64,000 nt of DNA, taken from contig NW_027326702.1 in NCBI RefSeq assembly GCF_030463535.1, forward strand, positions 114,501 to 178,500. The letters run 5' to 3'. Source of the stretch: Salminus brasiliensis. Its lineage: Eukaryota > Chordata > Actinopteri > Characiformes > Bryconidae. The position numbers and the translations under genes are program-made. Under the pieces are notes generated by a model. It did not search any database, had not been told where the DNA came from, and saw only the letters and a program-made list of their open reading frames with translations. Below, one piece after another: positions 29,245 through 44,024 of the stretch. Position 1 is the first letter of the stretch, and every line of letters starts with the position of its first letter.

Positions 29245-30240
29245 GCTCTGTTTCTGAACAGTTAAAGGTAGCAGTGAACCAAGGTAAGCCTTATAACGCT
29301 GCAGGACCTTTATTTTGACAGCTGGTTGTCAGCTGTAACACCATTGGCTCCTGAGCGGAAATAGAGTTTAGCTTCCGGAGCTCCGGAGCTCTGCAGCTGC
29401 AGACTGTGGAGCGTTAAGGTGGATCAGGGCTGGTTACTGTATCTGCTCAGATCCAGAGACGAAGCCATTGAGATCTATTGATCCACATCTTCTAATAGTT
29501 TCATCCAGCGGACTCTGGACATCTGCTGGCCGCTCTTTTACCATGAAGAGCTTCTCTGTAGGAGAATATGGAAGGTGGGGCTAACTGTAGCCCGGTCTCC
29601 AGTAAAGTGGAGAAGCAGCAGATCCAGCTGTGATCAGCACCTCCACACCTCTGTGCTCAGACTGCTCTGCTGGAGGAACACCATCAGCTCTACTGTTGAA
29701 GGTATGGAGGTGCTCCACTCTTCATCACACTGTTCTACATTTACTCTTAGACACATAGAAACCCTTTCAGAAGGAGCAACATTGAAGAGAACACAGAAGC
29801 AGCTTCGTCCAGGAGCTGCTTGATGATCTTCTCCTAGTTAGCTTTGATGAACAGTTGGTTTCTGCTGGGTTTCAGATCTACAGGAGCTTTCAGCTACTTA
29901 GAAACCCTGACAGTTGGTTTATTGGGGTAATAGTTCTCTGGTCTGGGGGGTTAAAGTGAGATTGTGCTGCTGCTGTTTCTAAACTCCTTCATGCTGACTG
30001 TAGAGATCTCTCCTTTATGCTCATGTGTTTCTCCACGCCAGAGTCTGTCTGTGTACAGAAAGTATATCTTTATGAGGCTTTATAAAACTCTGTGTAAAAT
30101 AGATGATGAGATTCAGCATGGAGGTGGAATGAGTGCAGAAACAGTCATATATGCAGATGTTCCACAATGTGGGAATTAATGTAGTTGTTTAATTAATAGC
30201 AGTTCATTTTAGAGCAGAATGGAGTTCTTCCTGAGAGATG
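29245..30240 (+). promoter_or_regulatory. Type-1 promoter/exon-1 module of c7
   Basis: This is a complete copy. The inverted CCAAT box is near 29343. The palindromes are GAGCTCCGGAGCTC (29378-29391) and TGCAGCTGCA (29392-29401). The upstream ORF is 29543-29584, exon 1 ends at 29701 with GTATGG after it, and the long conserved intron part continues to about 30240. Intron 1 is predicted as 29702-30923. Confidence 0.7.
29543..29584 (+). other. Conserved 13-codon upstream ORF (MKSFSVGEYGRWG)
   Basis: It is identical to the other six copies, in exon 1 of the c7 module. Confidence 0.5.
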
Positions 30241-30370
30241 TGTAGTTTGGGTGGGGTTGCTGATCAGTGGTATGTTGATCAGGGGTAGATAGATTAAGAG
30301 ATGGTGGGTGATTGAGGGCTGTTAGGAGGGGATTATAAAGGGTGAGAACCATTCAGGAGGTTAATAGATG
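30240..30370 (+). repeat. Module-associated repeat segment
   Basis: GTTTGGGTGGGGTTGCTG and AAGAGATGGTGGGTGATTGA match the stretch after the module at 63.7 kb and the inverted copies near 18.5 and 61.1 kb. Confidence 0.55.
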
Positions 30371-30449
30371 GTTATTGATGGGTTTTACTTTACAGTCACC
30401 TTTAAATATTAAGCACCAGTAATTGTATAAATCATCTAATGTTTCATTT

Positions 30450-30720
30450 CTTTAAATAATAAAAGCACTTTCCACACACTCTCATATCTCCCCTTAAATA
30501 TCCATAGCCAATCCATCTAGTTAATGCTGCTTGACACAGCTAGTTTGAAAGACACTCTATTTTGAATGAATTATTTTATGGTTTTTGTTTTAATGGGTTG
30601 TTGCCAGCTTGTGGGTTTGAATTTGTCATTGGCCCTTAACTTGTAAATAAAACTAATTTCAATGATTTCTATACATGTTTATTTTCTTATCAGACATATT
30701 GCTATTAGCTTTTTGGCTAT
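30450..30720 (+). other. Intron-1 3' segment shared with c10
   Basis: AATCCATCTAGTTAA, TGACACAG, TTGGTTTGAA-like words and the surrounding order match 45800-46070 in intron 1 of c10, although c10 has a different first-exon module. See the corresponding finding. Confidence 0.55.
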
Positions 30721-31029
30721 TTAAATATTTTTCACAATGATAAACAATTTTAGGCACAAAAAGGGACACAATGTTTATCTCACTATTCTCCAAAACTATT
30801 GAAAGAGCAAAGGTATGTTGTTTGTTAAACAACCTGGAACATCTCTAACTTTTCCACCCCAAACTAGGATTCCCCTGCATTTTGTATTGATCTTAAGTTT
30901 TCTTTTTTCTTTGTTTCTTCCAGAAATCAATGCCTTCTGCTCCTAGTGTTGACTTTCCTGCCTGGTAGAAATTTAGCTTCACATATACACAGAATCAGAA
31001 GATGTTAAGCTGCTGAAAGAAGGGAAAAT

Positions 31030-31806
31030 ATGGCATCCAGAAAAATCTCCAATATTCAGCAGTCATCCTCTCCTACACCTCACAGAGAAATGCAGAAAAG
31101 TACAGAAAAGAGAACTCACGACTGTTCAGACTGTGGAATGAGTTTTAACCATCAGAGTCACCTCAAAACGCACAAGATCATCCACACAACTGTGAAACCA
31201 TATTGCTGCTCGGACTGTGGGAAGAGTTTTAATCGACAGAGTCATCTCAAAACGCACCAGAACATCCACACAGCAATGAAACCATATCAATGCTCAGACT
31301 GTGGGAAGAGTTTTAATCAACAGAGTAATCTCCAACAACACCAGCGCATTCACACAGGAGAGAAACCGTTCTTCTGCTCAGACTGTGGGAAGAGTTTCAA
31401 CCATCAGAGTAATCTCAAAGCACACCAGCGTATTCACACTGGAGAGAAGCTTTATCACTGCTCGGAGTGTGGGAAAAGCTTTAATCATCAGATGACTCTC
31501 CAACATCACCAGCGCATTCACACAGGAGAGAAACCTTATTACTGCTCAGACTGTGGGAAGAGTTTTATTCAACAGAGGAGTCTCCAACAGCACCAGCGCA
31601 TTCACACAGGAGACAAGCCGTTTCATTGCTCAGACTGTGGGATGAGTTTTAATCATCGGAGTAATCTGCTTCGACATCAGCGCATTCACACAGGAGAGAA
31701 ACCATATTACTGCTCAGACTGTGGGAGGAGCTTCAGGCATTCAAAGACTTTGAATAAACACAAATGTACCAAGAGCAGTGATGGAAATGGGCAGGATACA
31801 TTATAG
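31030..31806 (+). CDS. c7: zinc-finger protein, 7 fingers plus terminal CCHC-like unit
   Basis: The protein has 258 residues from the conserved ATG (AAATATGGCATCC). The leader is [14 protein letters not shown] type. Finger contacts are HSHT, RSHT, QSNQ, HSNA, HMTH, QRSQ, HSNR. The first two linkers are unusual (TTVKP and TAMKP) and may weaken docking of the N-terminal fingers. The terminal unit ([14 protein letters not shown]) ends in a slightly longer tail than in paralogues. The coding exon starts at 30924, after TTCTTCCAG. The short upstream frame found in some exon-2 leaders is lost (ATC for ATG). Confidence 0.93.
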   Translation: MASRKISNIQQSSSPTPHREMQKSTEKRTHDCSDCGMSFNHQSHLKTHKIIHTTVKPYCCSDCGKSFNRQSHLKTHQNIHTAMKPYQCSDCGKSFNQQSNLQQHQRIHTGEKPFFCSDCGKSFNHQSNLKAHQRIHTGEKLYHCSECGKSFNHQMTLQHHQRIHTGEKPYYCSDCGKSFIQQRSLQQHQRIHTGDKPFHCSDCGMSFNHRSNLLRHQRIHTGEKPYYCSDCGRSFRHSKTLNKHKCTKSSDGNGQDTL

Positions 31807-31809
31807 TGT

Positions 31810-33635
31810 ACCATAAAGCTATTCTGAGAATGAAAAAAAAAAAATCTGGAGGGAACAGTGGGTCTGACCTAGATTTAAAATGTAGGTAACTGTTAGATGG
31901 GGGAAACTACCAGTTTGGTTTCCACAAGGGGTGCTCAATTATTGTAATGGAAATCTACCACCCTTTAGAGTTTAGTTCAAACCTCTGACAATCATGATCT
32001 TTTAATGTCAGGAAAGGTCTTCAAAGGATCTGGGTGTTGGATCCAGATGTGTTGGAACAGACAAAGAGTAACCAAATGCAGAATGCTGTCTGGCAGTGAT
32101 ATTGACATGGTGTTTATGTATTTCAGGGGATGAAGATAAATCCAACTAAAACTTACTGGTTTGAGCTGCATGTAAATGATTATGGGACAAGAAGCTATTT
32201 GAATTATTGTTTTTTTAAGAGTTTAAGTGTAAGTAGACACTGTGAATAGACAGGACAGTGCAACACATGTAAGTAACATGCTGTGACATATAGCTATACA
32301 CATTCTGCTTATAACACAAACCCGATTAAGCATTAGTGTATCCTGATAAGTGTGCAAGTACGTACAGGGTGGGAGCATCAATAGAGGTGTGTGTGAGTCC
32401 TCTCTCTGTACACTGACGCACCACTCTTGCTGATTAAACCAACCATGGTTGTGTCATCAGCTAACTGGATGATATATAAAATAAAATAAAATGTGTAGGT
32501 GGCAGCTACGTTCACCTATGAACAGTCACTGGAGTCTCAAGAGCTGCAGTAATACTTAATACAGTTTTTCTTTTCTAAATCACCATTTCCAATATCTATG
32601 GGCTCATGATCAATTTGCAATCAGATTAAGTCACTATAAAATACCTCCACATATTCTGTTTTGCTCTGTTCAAAAGAAAAAGAAAAGAGATGTGAAATTT
32701 GATCAGCATGTTGGGCTCAGCCATTTGTCATATTGAATTAGTCTGATTTATGCTTTTCACAGTTTACTGCACAATATTCTCAACAGTCATGTACAAACTG
32801 AAAAAGCATTAAAATCTTAAACCTTCAAACAAGTGTATGAAATAATATTTATATAAATGTATATGCTGTATACACACAGAAAGGCCAGATACATTTTAAA
32901 GAAGGGGAACAGTAAAATGTAGGAAATATTAAAATAGTACATGAGAACAATGAGTTGGGGTATTGTAAAGTTCTTACTGAGGAATTAAGTAATATAACTA
33001 TATACTTTATAGTTCTTTGTAGCTTAAGAAGTGAAGTTGCTAAGTTGTTAATGGGAAATTTAATACCCAATTAAACCATTTTTGTTTTAATCAAAAAAGA
33101 TTTAAAGATAAGGCAGGCCAAGCCCAGTCTCTGAGTTATACAAAAAGTAAAATGTTCCAAATGAAGTAAGGACTGGGCAAACATCTTTATAGCCACTTGA
33201 TTTTAAATATGTAAGTCATGTCATAAAGACATAGAAGCTCTTTATGGCTTTTTTGATCACCACTTAATACTTCTTTAATAAAATCATAAAAGCTATGATC
33301 ATTTAGTTAATACCCAGGACGAGTGAAAGTACACAATGTGGGATAAAGCTGGAACTGGAAATGTCTTTATAATTTCAGACCTAGCATAATTAGACCTGAT
33401 GCATCGGAAAAAATTATATTGTTATATTGACTTATATCAGTATATTGTCATGAGCAAGTTGAGTGATGTTTTACTTTCTTAGCCCAGAATTCCAAAAAGA
33501 AATACCCCCATCCATAAATCCCAAGTGATGTGCCTGTTTAGGGTTTTTAAATGCTGTATTTCACTTTTAAAGCAATGCATGGCTTTGCTCCATCATTTTT
33601 CTTCAAATGCTCAGTTGTCTTCGATGTGCTGTATA
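31810..33635. other. 3' flank of c7 and AT-rich spacer
   Basis: I recognise no gene or element; there are only short unsupported open frames. Confidence 0.4.
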
Positions 33636-33639
33636 TTAA

Positions 33640-33860
33640 CCAACAACCCCCACAGAGTTTTAAGTACATAACAACATTTAATTAACATTTAATGACCAGA
33701 ACAAGCTGGTTCCAAGACTGGTTCTCTCAGGCCACCAGGCTTCTGAACAGCCACAAGCACAGTATATCAGTCCACACTAGACGTCTCATCACACCTTCAC
33801 CCCATACACACTAGCTCTGCACCCTGCACTTTAATTAATCACTGGAAATTCAGGACATCA
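33640..33860 (+). repeat. Possible 3' end of a LINE (L2/Rex-like)
   Basis: GGCCACCAGGCTTCTGAACAG and the later CACCCTGCACTTTAA are like the 3' end of the coding region and tail of fish non-LTR elements, recalled from general knowledge. The fragment is short and decayed. Confidence 0.35.
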
Positions 33861-34249
33861 CTGAGACCAACACACTAAATACCATAGAAGGGATTGCCAG
33901 AGAGACTTCCAGCAGAGACTCTTCCGATGTGATCCTGTAGGATGATGTGGTGGTGATACCATATAAGGTACCTGTCGAAGCTGCGCTACACATAAGCCCA
34001 AAGCCTAAAAACTACAATACACCAGTGAGAACTTTTGTTCACTGTTCCTGTAAAACAAACCTGTAGTTCTACATTCTGGATGGAATAGTGTGGTTGGGTT
34101 TACAGTTTTAATTATTTGATGGTTTATATTTTATTTGCAGTTTCTTGATACGTACAAAAATTATTGGGGTTTAATAAGCATAAAATCAATTTGTGTAATG
34201 GAAAATGAGCATTAATCCAGTGTAACTTTGTCCTCTGGGTTTAAAAAAA

Positions 34250-34900
34250 GTAGAACAGTTAAAGGTAGCAGTGAAACATATTTAAGCCTCACAGCGCTGT
34301 AGGACTTTTATTTTGACAACTACTTGCCAGCTGGACGGTCATTGACTCCTGAGCGGAAGTAGAGTTCCGCAGTCTGATTGGCTCCTCAGTGGAGCTCCGG
34401 AGCTCTGCAGCTGCAGACTGTTGAGCGTTAAGGTGGATCAGGGCTGGTTACTGTATCTGCTCAGATCCAGAGACGAAGCCATTGAGATCTATTGATCCAC
34501 ATCTTCTAATAGTTTCATCCAGCGGACTCTGGACATCTGCTGGCCGCTCTTTTACCATGAAGAGCTTCTCTGTAGGAGAATATGGAAGGTGGGGCTAACT
34601 GTAGCCCGGTCTCCAGTAAAGTGGAGAAGCAGCAGATCCAGCTGTGATCAGCACCTCCACACCTCTGTGCTCAGACTGCTCTGCTGGAGGAACACCATCA
34701 GCTCTACTGTTGAAGGTATGGAGGTGCTCCACTCTTCATCACACTGTTCTACATTTACTCTTAGACACATAGAAACCCTTTCAGAAGGAGCAACATTGAA
34801 GAGAACACAGAAGCAGCTTCAGTCATACTGTCACATTCAGAAACAGTCATATATGCAGATGTTCCACAATGTGGGAATTAAAGTGCAGTTGTTTAATTGT
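34250..34900 (+). promoter_or_regulatory. Type-1 module of c8, internal-deletion subfamily
   Basis: Both palindromes are intact (34392-34405 and 34406-34415), the upstream ORF is 34557-34598, and exon 1 ends at 34715 before GTATGG. After GAAGCAGCTTC (about 34820) the intron part skips several hundred bases present in other copies and continues with AGTCATACTGTCACATTC and the ATATGCAGATGTTCC segment. The modules of c9 and c13 have the same junction. Intron 1 is only about 368 bases (34716-35083). Confidence 0.7.
34557..34598 (+). other. Conserved 13-codon upstream ORF (MKSFSVGEYGRWG)
   Basis: It is identical to the other copies and lies in the predicted exon 1 of c8. Confidence 0.5.
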
Positions 34901-35124
34901 AATTCTTCACCAGTCTTTTTCACAGTTTAAGAGTTCTTAATTCCCACCAAGAGTTAGGATTTCCCCCTACAACACGGTATCACCAGTAGTGATAGTAGAC
35001 AGTAGTGCTGCTCATAATTTAATATTGTTTATTTAATTTTTTGTCAAATTATTAATTGTTGCATTTTGCATGGTTTCTTCCAGGAATGAATGCCATCCTG
35101 TTTTTTTTCTGCTCCTAGTGTTGA

Positions 35125-35973
<849 letters not shown>

Positions 35974-36349
35974 TCCACCTACTGAACCACTTACTGGTTT
36001 TGGGTGGTAAAATGTTTCTTGACTTTACCTGGGAGAGCATTATCAGGAGGTGGGGAAAATTAAATAAAAATTTGAAAAATAGAAATAGAAAATTGAGATC
36101 CTACAAGATAATTAAAGGAGTGATTGTAGTGGCTGCTACAGCTAAATAGCCTTTATTATATACTCATATATGCAAATGTTCATTGACATTTTGTGATAAT
36201 AATGACTACTCTCTACTGTCTTGCTTTTACAAAATTGGGGATTTTAAATGTTTTATTTTTGTTTTATAAGAGTCAGCAGTGTTACTGCTAAAACTGTTTT
36301 ATTTGTCAGCAATACAATGCTTATAGTTAATTTTGCTAATGTAAACAGT

Positions 36350-37010
36350 TCTAGTCAAAATTACTTAACCCCCATTGCAAATTCAGTTTATTAGCAAAAT
36401 GTACAAGCTTTCATATGTTTGCAGTAAATCAACCAAACAATAACAACTTAAATAGTTCAGCACAAATAACAGAACAAGTGCTTTCTCCAAACTCAACACA
36501 AAATGTCCCTTTCATGATTACTGCATTTTCAGAATTATTCAGCCCCTTCATAACAAGTGGCTTTAGTACTTAGTAGAACCCTTCTGCGGTTATGATTTGC
36601 TGCAGACATGATGCACACCCAGATACCAGCTTCTAGCAGTGTTCCTGAGTAACTTTATGTGCCTCCAGTTAACTAATTCTCTGGTCCTCCAGTACTTCTT
36701 CTGAAACCAAGCCTTGGTGGATTTTGAGGTATGCTTGGGGTCATTGTCCTGTTGGAAGGTCCAGTGATGCCCAAGCTTCAGCTTCCTCACAGAAGGCATG
36801 GTGTTTGGGTTTCCTGATCCTTAATTGAATCTATCTTGCCCCCCACACTGCATGTTTCCAGAGCCAGAGGAAACAAAGCAGCCCCAGAGCATCACCAAAC
36901 CATCGTCATGTTTCACTGTAGGCAGGGTGTTCTTTTTAGCGTTGTTCTCCTTTAGACATACTGCTGCATAAGCTCCACTTTTGTTTCAATTCACAGAACA
37001 GAATTGCAAA
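36350..37010 (-). mobile_element. Tc1/mariner transposon remnant
   Basis: The minus strand carries pieces of a Tc1-type transposase. One piece has TLPTVKHDDGLVMLWGC (about 36910-36870), like the family's [15 protein letters not shown]. Another has HHWTFQQDNDPKHTSK (within 36590-36799), which includes the second catalytic aspartate. The pieces are in different frames. The end sequence 36350-36580 is shared with 24662-24870. Confidence 0.7.
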
Positions 37011-37019
37011 ACTCTGGAT

Positions 37020-38560
37020 TTCGACAGAACCTTACGTGTCAATGTTGAACTTCATTGGAGCAGCAATGAAGAACTATAGCTCAGAAGATATATTTTGAAT
37101 GATTAAAGAAGCTAAATGTGAAACACTCACATGTAAAAACAAAATACAACTACAGTGGTAACTCTCTGAGTCTAAATAAACAGAGTTAAACTGAATGTCC
37201 ACTGCTAACTTGTTGATTTTTTTTTATCTAACTAGGGCTTTTCTCTTCGGTAACTGGAACTCAACTAAGGTTTTTCCACAGTACACACTATTTTAAACTC
37301 AAAATGACGCAAGCTTTTAAGGGTCAGTCTGAGCCAGCTATGAAACCAAAATTAGATCTCATGTCAAGGTTTTATTGCCACACTATGATTAGACCATAAT
37401 AGGTTCTCAGACAGCTGCCACAATTGATACCAAAATATGGGAAATAAAATAGATATAAAACACAAAAATAGAAACAAAGTAAAAATAAATTACAAATACT
37501 GTGACAAGGAATACAAGTTTGAAAACAAACATCCTACACATCAAATGTTCCCACAACCTTTTTAGTACTGAACGTTCATTCAAGGCAGCTTCAGTCAATG
37601 AATCCACCACATTCTTTCATGTGAGGTATTTTTAGGATTTCCAGTGTCTTTTACACTTGCAGCTGATACTAGGCCTGTCGTAATAATCCTAAATTCACTC
37701 TTGTTAAAATTCGTCATAGCCTCTCTATTGTCCAGTAGACACACCTATGTGTAAACTGGTAAAACCTTTCCAATCCATGGTAACTGGTAAAACCTTTCCT
37801 AACCCTAACCCAGCATATACAATATTCCTACCCTGAAATGTTGTAAAAATGCATGCTTCCAAATTGAAGTTACAAATGTACCCCTTTTGATTTATTTTGT
37901 TTTAGTAGTCAGTAGTCAGATTACATTACTTTAATACAGAAATCCTTTGGATTGCATTTTTAAAGGAAGCATTCCAACCCTGCTCATCTTTAAAGGTATC
38001 TGAGAATGCCTCTGATAAAACTGGTGCAATAATGTCTATATAAATATTATGTTATTCCACCAAAAATGTTTTTCCTGTTTTCACTCTTCAAGGTTATCAG
38101 TGCTTTCACCTGCAAGGAAATGTTAGATAAATCTATATTGCCTAGATATCTCATCATGGTGGAAAACTAGAGTTGACTAAATTGTTCCCCACTTACAGAG
38201 TAATTTGATTTAGCCCAAATGAGTGCATACTTTAGTTTCTTATAAATATGTAATTGAAATGACTACTTCTGCAATTTATTAGCATTATCTATTATGATGT
38301 TATTATTATTATTATTATTATTACTATTATAGTATATAATAGTTTTGCTAATTTCTTTTCCATTTTACAGATTTTGTTTTTAGATTTTTGTATACTATCT
38401 ACATATTTTTCCCATCTGTTTAGGCAAACTTTCCTCTTGTATATGCTTTTAATGCCTCCAATACAGTTGCAAATTATTTGTACTGATTGTATTTTAACTG
38501 ATTTCAACACATAGTTTTAAAAAATGAAGGATTTAGTATGTTAGTACTGAGTTTATTGTC
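37020..38560. other. AT-rich intergenic stretch
   Basis: No gene is seen. It contains a short CCTAACCCTAACCC run (about 37798-37811) and an (ATT)n tract at about 38300-38323. Confidence 0.4.
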
Positions 38561-38599
38561 ACTTTTCTTTGCACTCTTTGTGGTCTTACATATGTAGTC

Positions 38600-39420
38600 A
38601 AGCTGGATAATCTGCACATCTTTTACCTTTTCCACATTTTATGTTACAGGCTATTCTACAATAGGTTGAGTTTATTTTCTGCCTCAAACATCCACATACA
38701 ATTGCCAGTAATGAAAATATGCAATTTTCTTTTAATGACAAAAATTGTTTTTTAGGGTTACATTTCTGTGCATGCCTTCAGCCGAATACTTGGTTGATTG
38801 ACCTTCGCCCACAATTACATCTATAAGATGAGCTTCGTACACTTGTTTCTGAACATTTTTGCCCATTCCAATTCAGGTTCAAAGTCATATATAGCATATA
38901 CATGGTTATACACAATACAACTTGCAGTGAAATGCTTTAAAATTAAGTCATTCCTTTGTTCTCTTGGCCGTGTGGTTCGTGTCATTGTCGCTCTGCAACA
39001 GGATTTCTTTAAGGACATTGGTGTACTTCATTCAAGGTAGGATCTTTTGAAGGTTCTCCCCTCTCCCCAAGAACATGCTGGAGCATTTAGAGTAACCCTC
39101 ATGTCCATGTTTACCTCCCTGGTCAAGGGTCCTCTTCCCCAATTGCTCAGTTTGGCCAGGCAGCCAGGTCTAGGAAGATTCTTGGTGGTTCCAAACTTCT
39201 TCTATTTGCAAATGATGGTGGCCACTGTGCTCTTTGGGGTCTGTAAAGCTGCAGCATTTTTCTGTACCCATCTCCAGATCTATGCTTTGACAGAATCCTG
39301 TTTCTGAGGTCTGCAGATAATTCCTTTAACCCCCTAGCTTAGAGTTTGCTCTGACATGCACTGTCAACCATGTCAACCTTTTAAAGGTTGGTGGTGTTGT
39401 TTTTTTGGAGCATGTACATT
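38600..39420 (-). mobile_element. Decayed Tc1-like transposon
   Basis: The plus strand shows the reverse complement of a widespread fish Tc1-like element. Landmarks are GCTCAGTTTGGCCAGGCAGC, GGTGGTTCCAAACTTCTTC, TGGCCACTGTGCTCTTTGGG and TGCTCTGACATGCACTGTCA. The minus strand would read transposase, but the frame is broken and much of the middle is deleted. The family call rests on recall of that common element. Confidence 0.6.
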
Positions 39421-39424
39421 ATGC

Positions 39425-39535
39425 ATAACTACTGAAACCATTGATAAAAGCTTCAGTACACAGAATTCTACCTCGTATTATCTTTACTTTTGTTATTCAA
39501 CATGAAATTAATATGTTCATTTATATGGCGTACCA
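39425..39535 (+). repeat. Dispersed repeat shared with 15105-15210
   Basis: A 35-base core at 39477-39511 matches the minus strand at 15118-15152 with one difference; weaker similarity extends upstream. It adjoins the Tc1 remnant, so it may be an end of that or another element. Confidence 0.45.
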
Positions 39536-39539
39536 CTCT

Positions 39540-40500
39540 GTTTTGTTAAATACTAAAACTATTTAAAACAATAATCATCAACTCCCTCTCTGGCTGTTCA
39601 ATGTTTTTCATGTAGAAAAGCGTGTCAGCATTTTCTTTTGATTCATTGGACTTTCACACCCACTGCAGTTCTAAGTCACAAAATGTATTTAATTATTAGC
39701 AATATGTCAAATTACAGTTGGCATTAAGGCTGACGTGTGGGACCGGATTCTATTTTCTGTTCACACACATCTGTCCTAAGTTTTACTGTCTTCCAAGACT
39801 GTCCAAACAACAAAGTGTGGCAATTTCAACAGAAAACCCAAAATAACCCAAAAAACGAAACAAAAATAACTCTATACCTCCACTCAGTGGTTAGCGCAAA
39901 GAAACAGCTAACCAACACACTGTCCAAGCTTAGCTTAGCTTTTTGTAATAGACCAGTCACCTTCATAAATTCTTTCTGCTTCACACATTAAAGCACTTGG
40001 TTTGTCTTTCCAGCCAAACCCACCCAAGTGTTGCGGGGTATGCCAGCATGAATTTGATATTCCACTCCTGCAGCAGCCTCCTCACATTAGTAATTTTCTT
40101 ATTTTTGGGGCTGTTTTTTGGACAGATCAGGAAAAAAACAACTCAATTTGTTTATTGTGTTCTTGATGTTAAGTATTGTTTGTAGAGAATGTATTTGTAT
40201 TTATGTCTTTTAGTAAATTCATAATTTTTGACCTGTTGGTGATTTTGTGGACAGGCATATTCAGGTCTTTGTCTCGCCATTATACGGGTAGCCATAGCTC
40301 CCTTAGGGGAAAACCAGAGGAAATCAGGGTTTTGCTGAGATTCTTGCTAAAAAACTATGTTTTTTTTACCAAGGTCTGATAAGCATGGCACACAGTCAGG
40401 AATAGGTTTGGTTTTTGTACCCTAATTGTGGTTATGGGTCATAGTAAACTTTACTGACAGACTGGAGTTTAGGATAACTTCTTCCAATGTATTTGTTTCA
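39540..40500. other. 3' flank of c9, no gene seen
   Basis: The open frames are short and unsupported. No element is recognised. Confidence 0.4.
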
Positions 40501-40601
40501 CAAATATGCTTCAGAAACTGGTCAAAGTAACAGTTTTTTCTCTATAAACAACTTGCCCATATTTTTTAAATCTGGGTTGGTATCTGGAATGGTTTATGGT
40601 G

Positions 40602-41294
<693 letters not shown>

Positions 41295-42156
41295 TCACTC
41301 TTTTAGCAGCTTAACATCTTTGTGGAACCTTTTAATTGTGTGTATTTTTCAAACCGGCAGGAAAGTTGGCACTAGGAGCAGAAGACAACTTCGAACAGGA
41401 TGGCATTCGTTTCTAGAAGAGACAAAAAAAAATCTAAGATCAATGCAACATACAGGTGAATCCTAGGTTGTGTTGGAAATATAGAATATGGATATGGAAT
41501 AGGGAACTATAAATACACCATTTCATTCATTTTAACACTTTCCTCAACATATGTGCTTATATCCAAATTTGTAGGCTTGTAACCTAACTGACTTACCTTT
41601 TGTCCGTCACTACACATGGGCAGTATAATGGTAATACTGTATACCACTGTATTTAAAAATGTTGACATTATCTCAAAATGACAACAGTATTTCAAAATGA
41701 TTATGTGTCAAATAGTTTTTGTGTCTATCTAGTACATTACCAAGTAAGTTCATTCTATCATAGAGATTTAAGAGAGCCACAGGGTGAGCTCTCCAGGATG
41801 ACCATTCCCTTGACTCTGTGCCTTCAGGTATGAGACTTTATCCTCTAAACTTGTGCGATAGCCAACTGCCTGTCTAAACATTGCTAAATCGGTCTCTGAT
41901 GGTCATCACAAACTCCACCCACTCCCTATTACACCCCACCCACCATAATAACACTACTATAAATAAGAATGTACATAAATAAAGTTACTACAGCTACTAT
42001 AATTTTATAGTTTCAATGAAAAATTAATGTTTATTTTTCTGTACATTAATAGTTGTTTATTATTAGCTGATTGTTTTATTTTTCACTGTTAATTAATTCA
42101 CTTGATTTTTGATATTTTATTCATATAATATATATTATATTTAATAATATAACTAC

Positions 42157-42870
42157 ATATCTCTCAAGAAGAACTCCATTCTGCTCTAAAATGAACCGCT
42201 GTGATCCACAAATAACTACTTTAATTCCCACATTGTGGAACATCTGCATATATGACTGTTTCTGAATGTGACAGTATGACTGAAGCTGCTTCTGTGTTCT
42301 CTTCAATGTTGCTCCTTCTGAAAGGGTTTCTATGTGTCTAAGAGTAAATGTAGAACAGTGTGATGAAGAGTGGAGCACCTCCATACCTTCAACAGTAGAG
42401 CTGATGGTGTTCCTCCAGCAGAGCAGTCTGAGCACAGAGGTGTGGAGGTGCTGATCACAGCTGGATCTGCTGCTTCTCCACTTTACTGGAGACCGGGCTA
42501 CAGTTAGCCCCACCTTCCATATTCTCCTACAGAGAAGCTCTTCATGGTAAAAGAGCGGCCAGCAGATGTCCAGAGTCCGCTGGATGAAACTATTAGAAGA
42601 TGTGGATCAATAGATCTCAATGGCTTCGTCTCTGGATCTGAGCAGATACAGTAACCAGCCCTGATCCACCTTAACGCTCCACAGTCTGCAGCTGCAGAGC
42701 TCCGGAGCTCCGCTGAGGAGCCAATCAGACCGCAGAACTCTACCTCCGTTCAGGAGCCAATAGCGTTACAGGCTGGCAACGTGCTGTCAAAATAAAAGTC
42801 CTGCAGCGCTGTGAGGCTTACATTGTTTACTGCTACATCCAACTGTTCAGAAACACAGCACACCTGCTGT
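42157..42870 (-). promoter_or_regulatory. Type-1 module of c9, internal-deletion subfamily
   Basis: On the minus strand it has the CCAAT box (CCAATCAGACCGC on plus near 42721), the palindromes at 42687-42696 and 42697-42710, the upstream ORF at 42545-42504, and exon end 42387 with GTATGG donor. The intron part has the same deletion junction (AGTCATACTGTCACATTC) as the c8 and c13 modules. Confidence 0.7.
42504..42545 (-). other. Conserved 13-codon upstream ORF (MKSFSVGEYGRWG)
   Basis: It is identical to the other copies and lies in the predicted exon 1 of c9. Confidence 0.5.
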
Positions 42871-43539
42871 CCTTCAAATATGATTATATAATTTTTTTCT
42901 TTTACCAAAATTACCTTATTATTCAAACCCAGATAGAAAGTTACTCTGAATCTTTCACATTGGAAAGTGCCTACTGGATAAGTTTAAGTACCACAGGGAG
43001 TGTGCAGTACATTGGTGTTGAAGGGAAAAAAAACACTGATTGGCTTAAAACATTCTAGTATAAGGTGCTTTTGCATTTTTCAATAGTTCAGAATTTTACT
43101 GAAGCACATGTTTTTGTTGTAGCTGTAGGTAGTTACCCAGCTCTGGGTGCCTAGGATCAAATAATTTAAAAAGAAAAGCTTCAGGTAACTCTAAACTTTA
43201 AATACACTACTGGTTACTGGTGAAAATAGTAAGGAGTACTTTAAAAGGTTGAGTGTGTTCTTGAGTGACAGTCATTAGTGATTTTTATTTGTGCCTGATT
43301 TGGAAATGACTTGTGCATGAGCTCCCCACTGAGGCCAGCAGAGGGAGACATTCCAATTAAGCATGCACAGTGTCAGAAGAGTGTAATTATATAACACAGT
43401 ATTGCTGTGTGTGGCACAAGTGTGAACTTGGAGGCGGAGATGGACATATATGTAAGTATTGACTCAGTTAAAAATACAACAAAGCAAACTGAAAAGCAAA
43501 TAAACAAAAACTACAATGCAGGAAGAGAGCATAAGAATA

Positions 43540-43690
43540 CTGTATAGGTAGCCCAACTGGGTCTAGCTGGGACCAGCAGAGAGGGTGAAGAGCCTTGCCC
43601 AAGGGCCCAACAGTGGTAGCTTGCCAAACCCAAGTATCGAACCCACAACCCTGTCATCAATAGCCCCTCGCTCTAACCCAGTCAACCCAG
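43540..43690. repeat. SINE-like dispersed repeat
   Basis: GCCTTGCCCAAGGGCCCAACAGTGG followed by CGAACCCACAACCC is a pattern common in fish SINE-derived repeats, recalled from general knowledge. The orientation and family are not fixed. Confidence 0.45.
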
Positions 43691-44024
43691 GAATAATGTT
43701 TGATCTAGGAAAATAGTCAATATTAATTGAACAAGCTCATTTTTGTCTCCACATTCACACTTAAGCTTCACTCAGTCAGATGCATTACTAGTGTTACTGT
43801 TACTAATGCTGCTGATATCCTCCCCAAGTTTTTCAGGTTAATGAAAGTTATTACCTGAAATGTTTATGAACATGGCTGAGACACTGGTTTACAGTAGTAT
43901 TGTGAATGTTTTGACCTAAAGTGTCTTTGTTTGTTTGTTTTTGTTGGGTTTTTTATGTTACAACCCTCGGCTGAGTATTGGGGGATTGGGCATCGTAAAC
44001 ATGAAGCTCGTCTGGAGGAAGAAG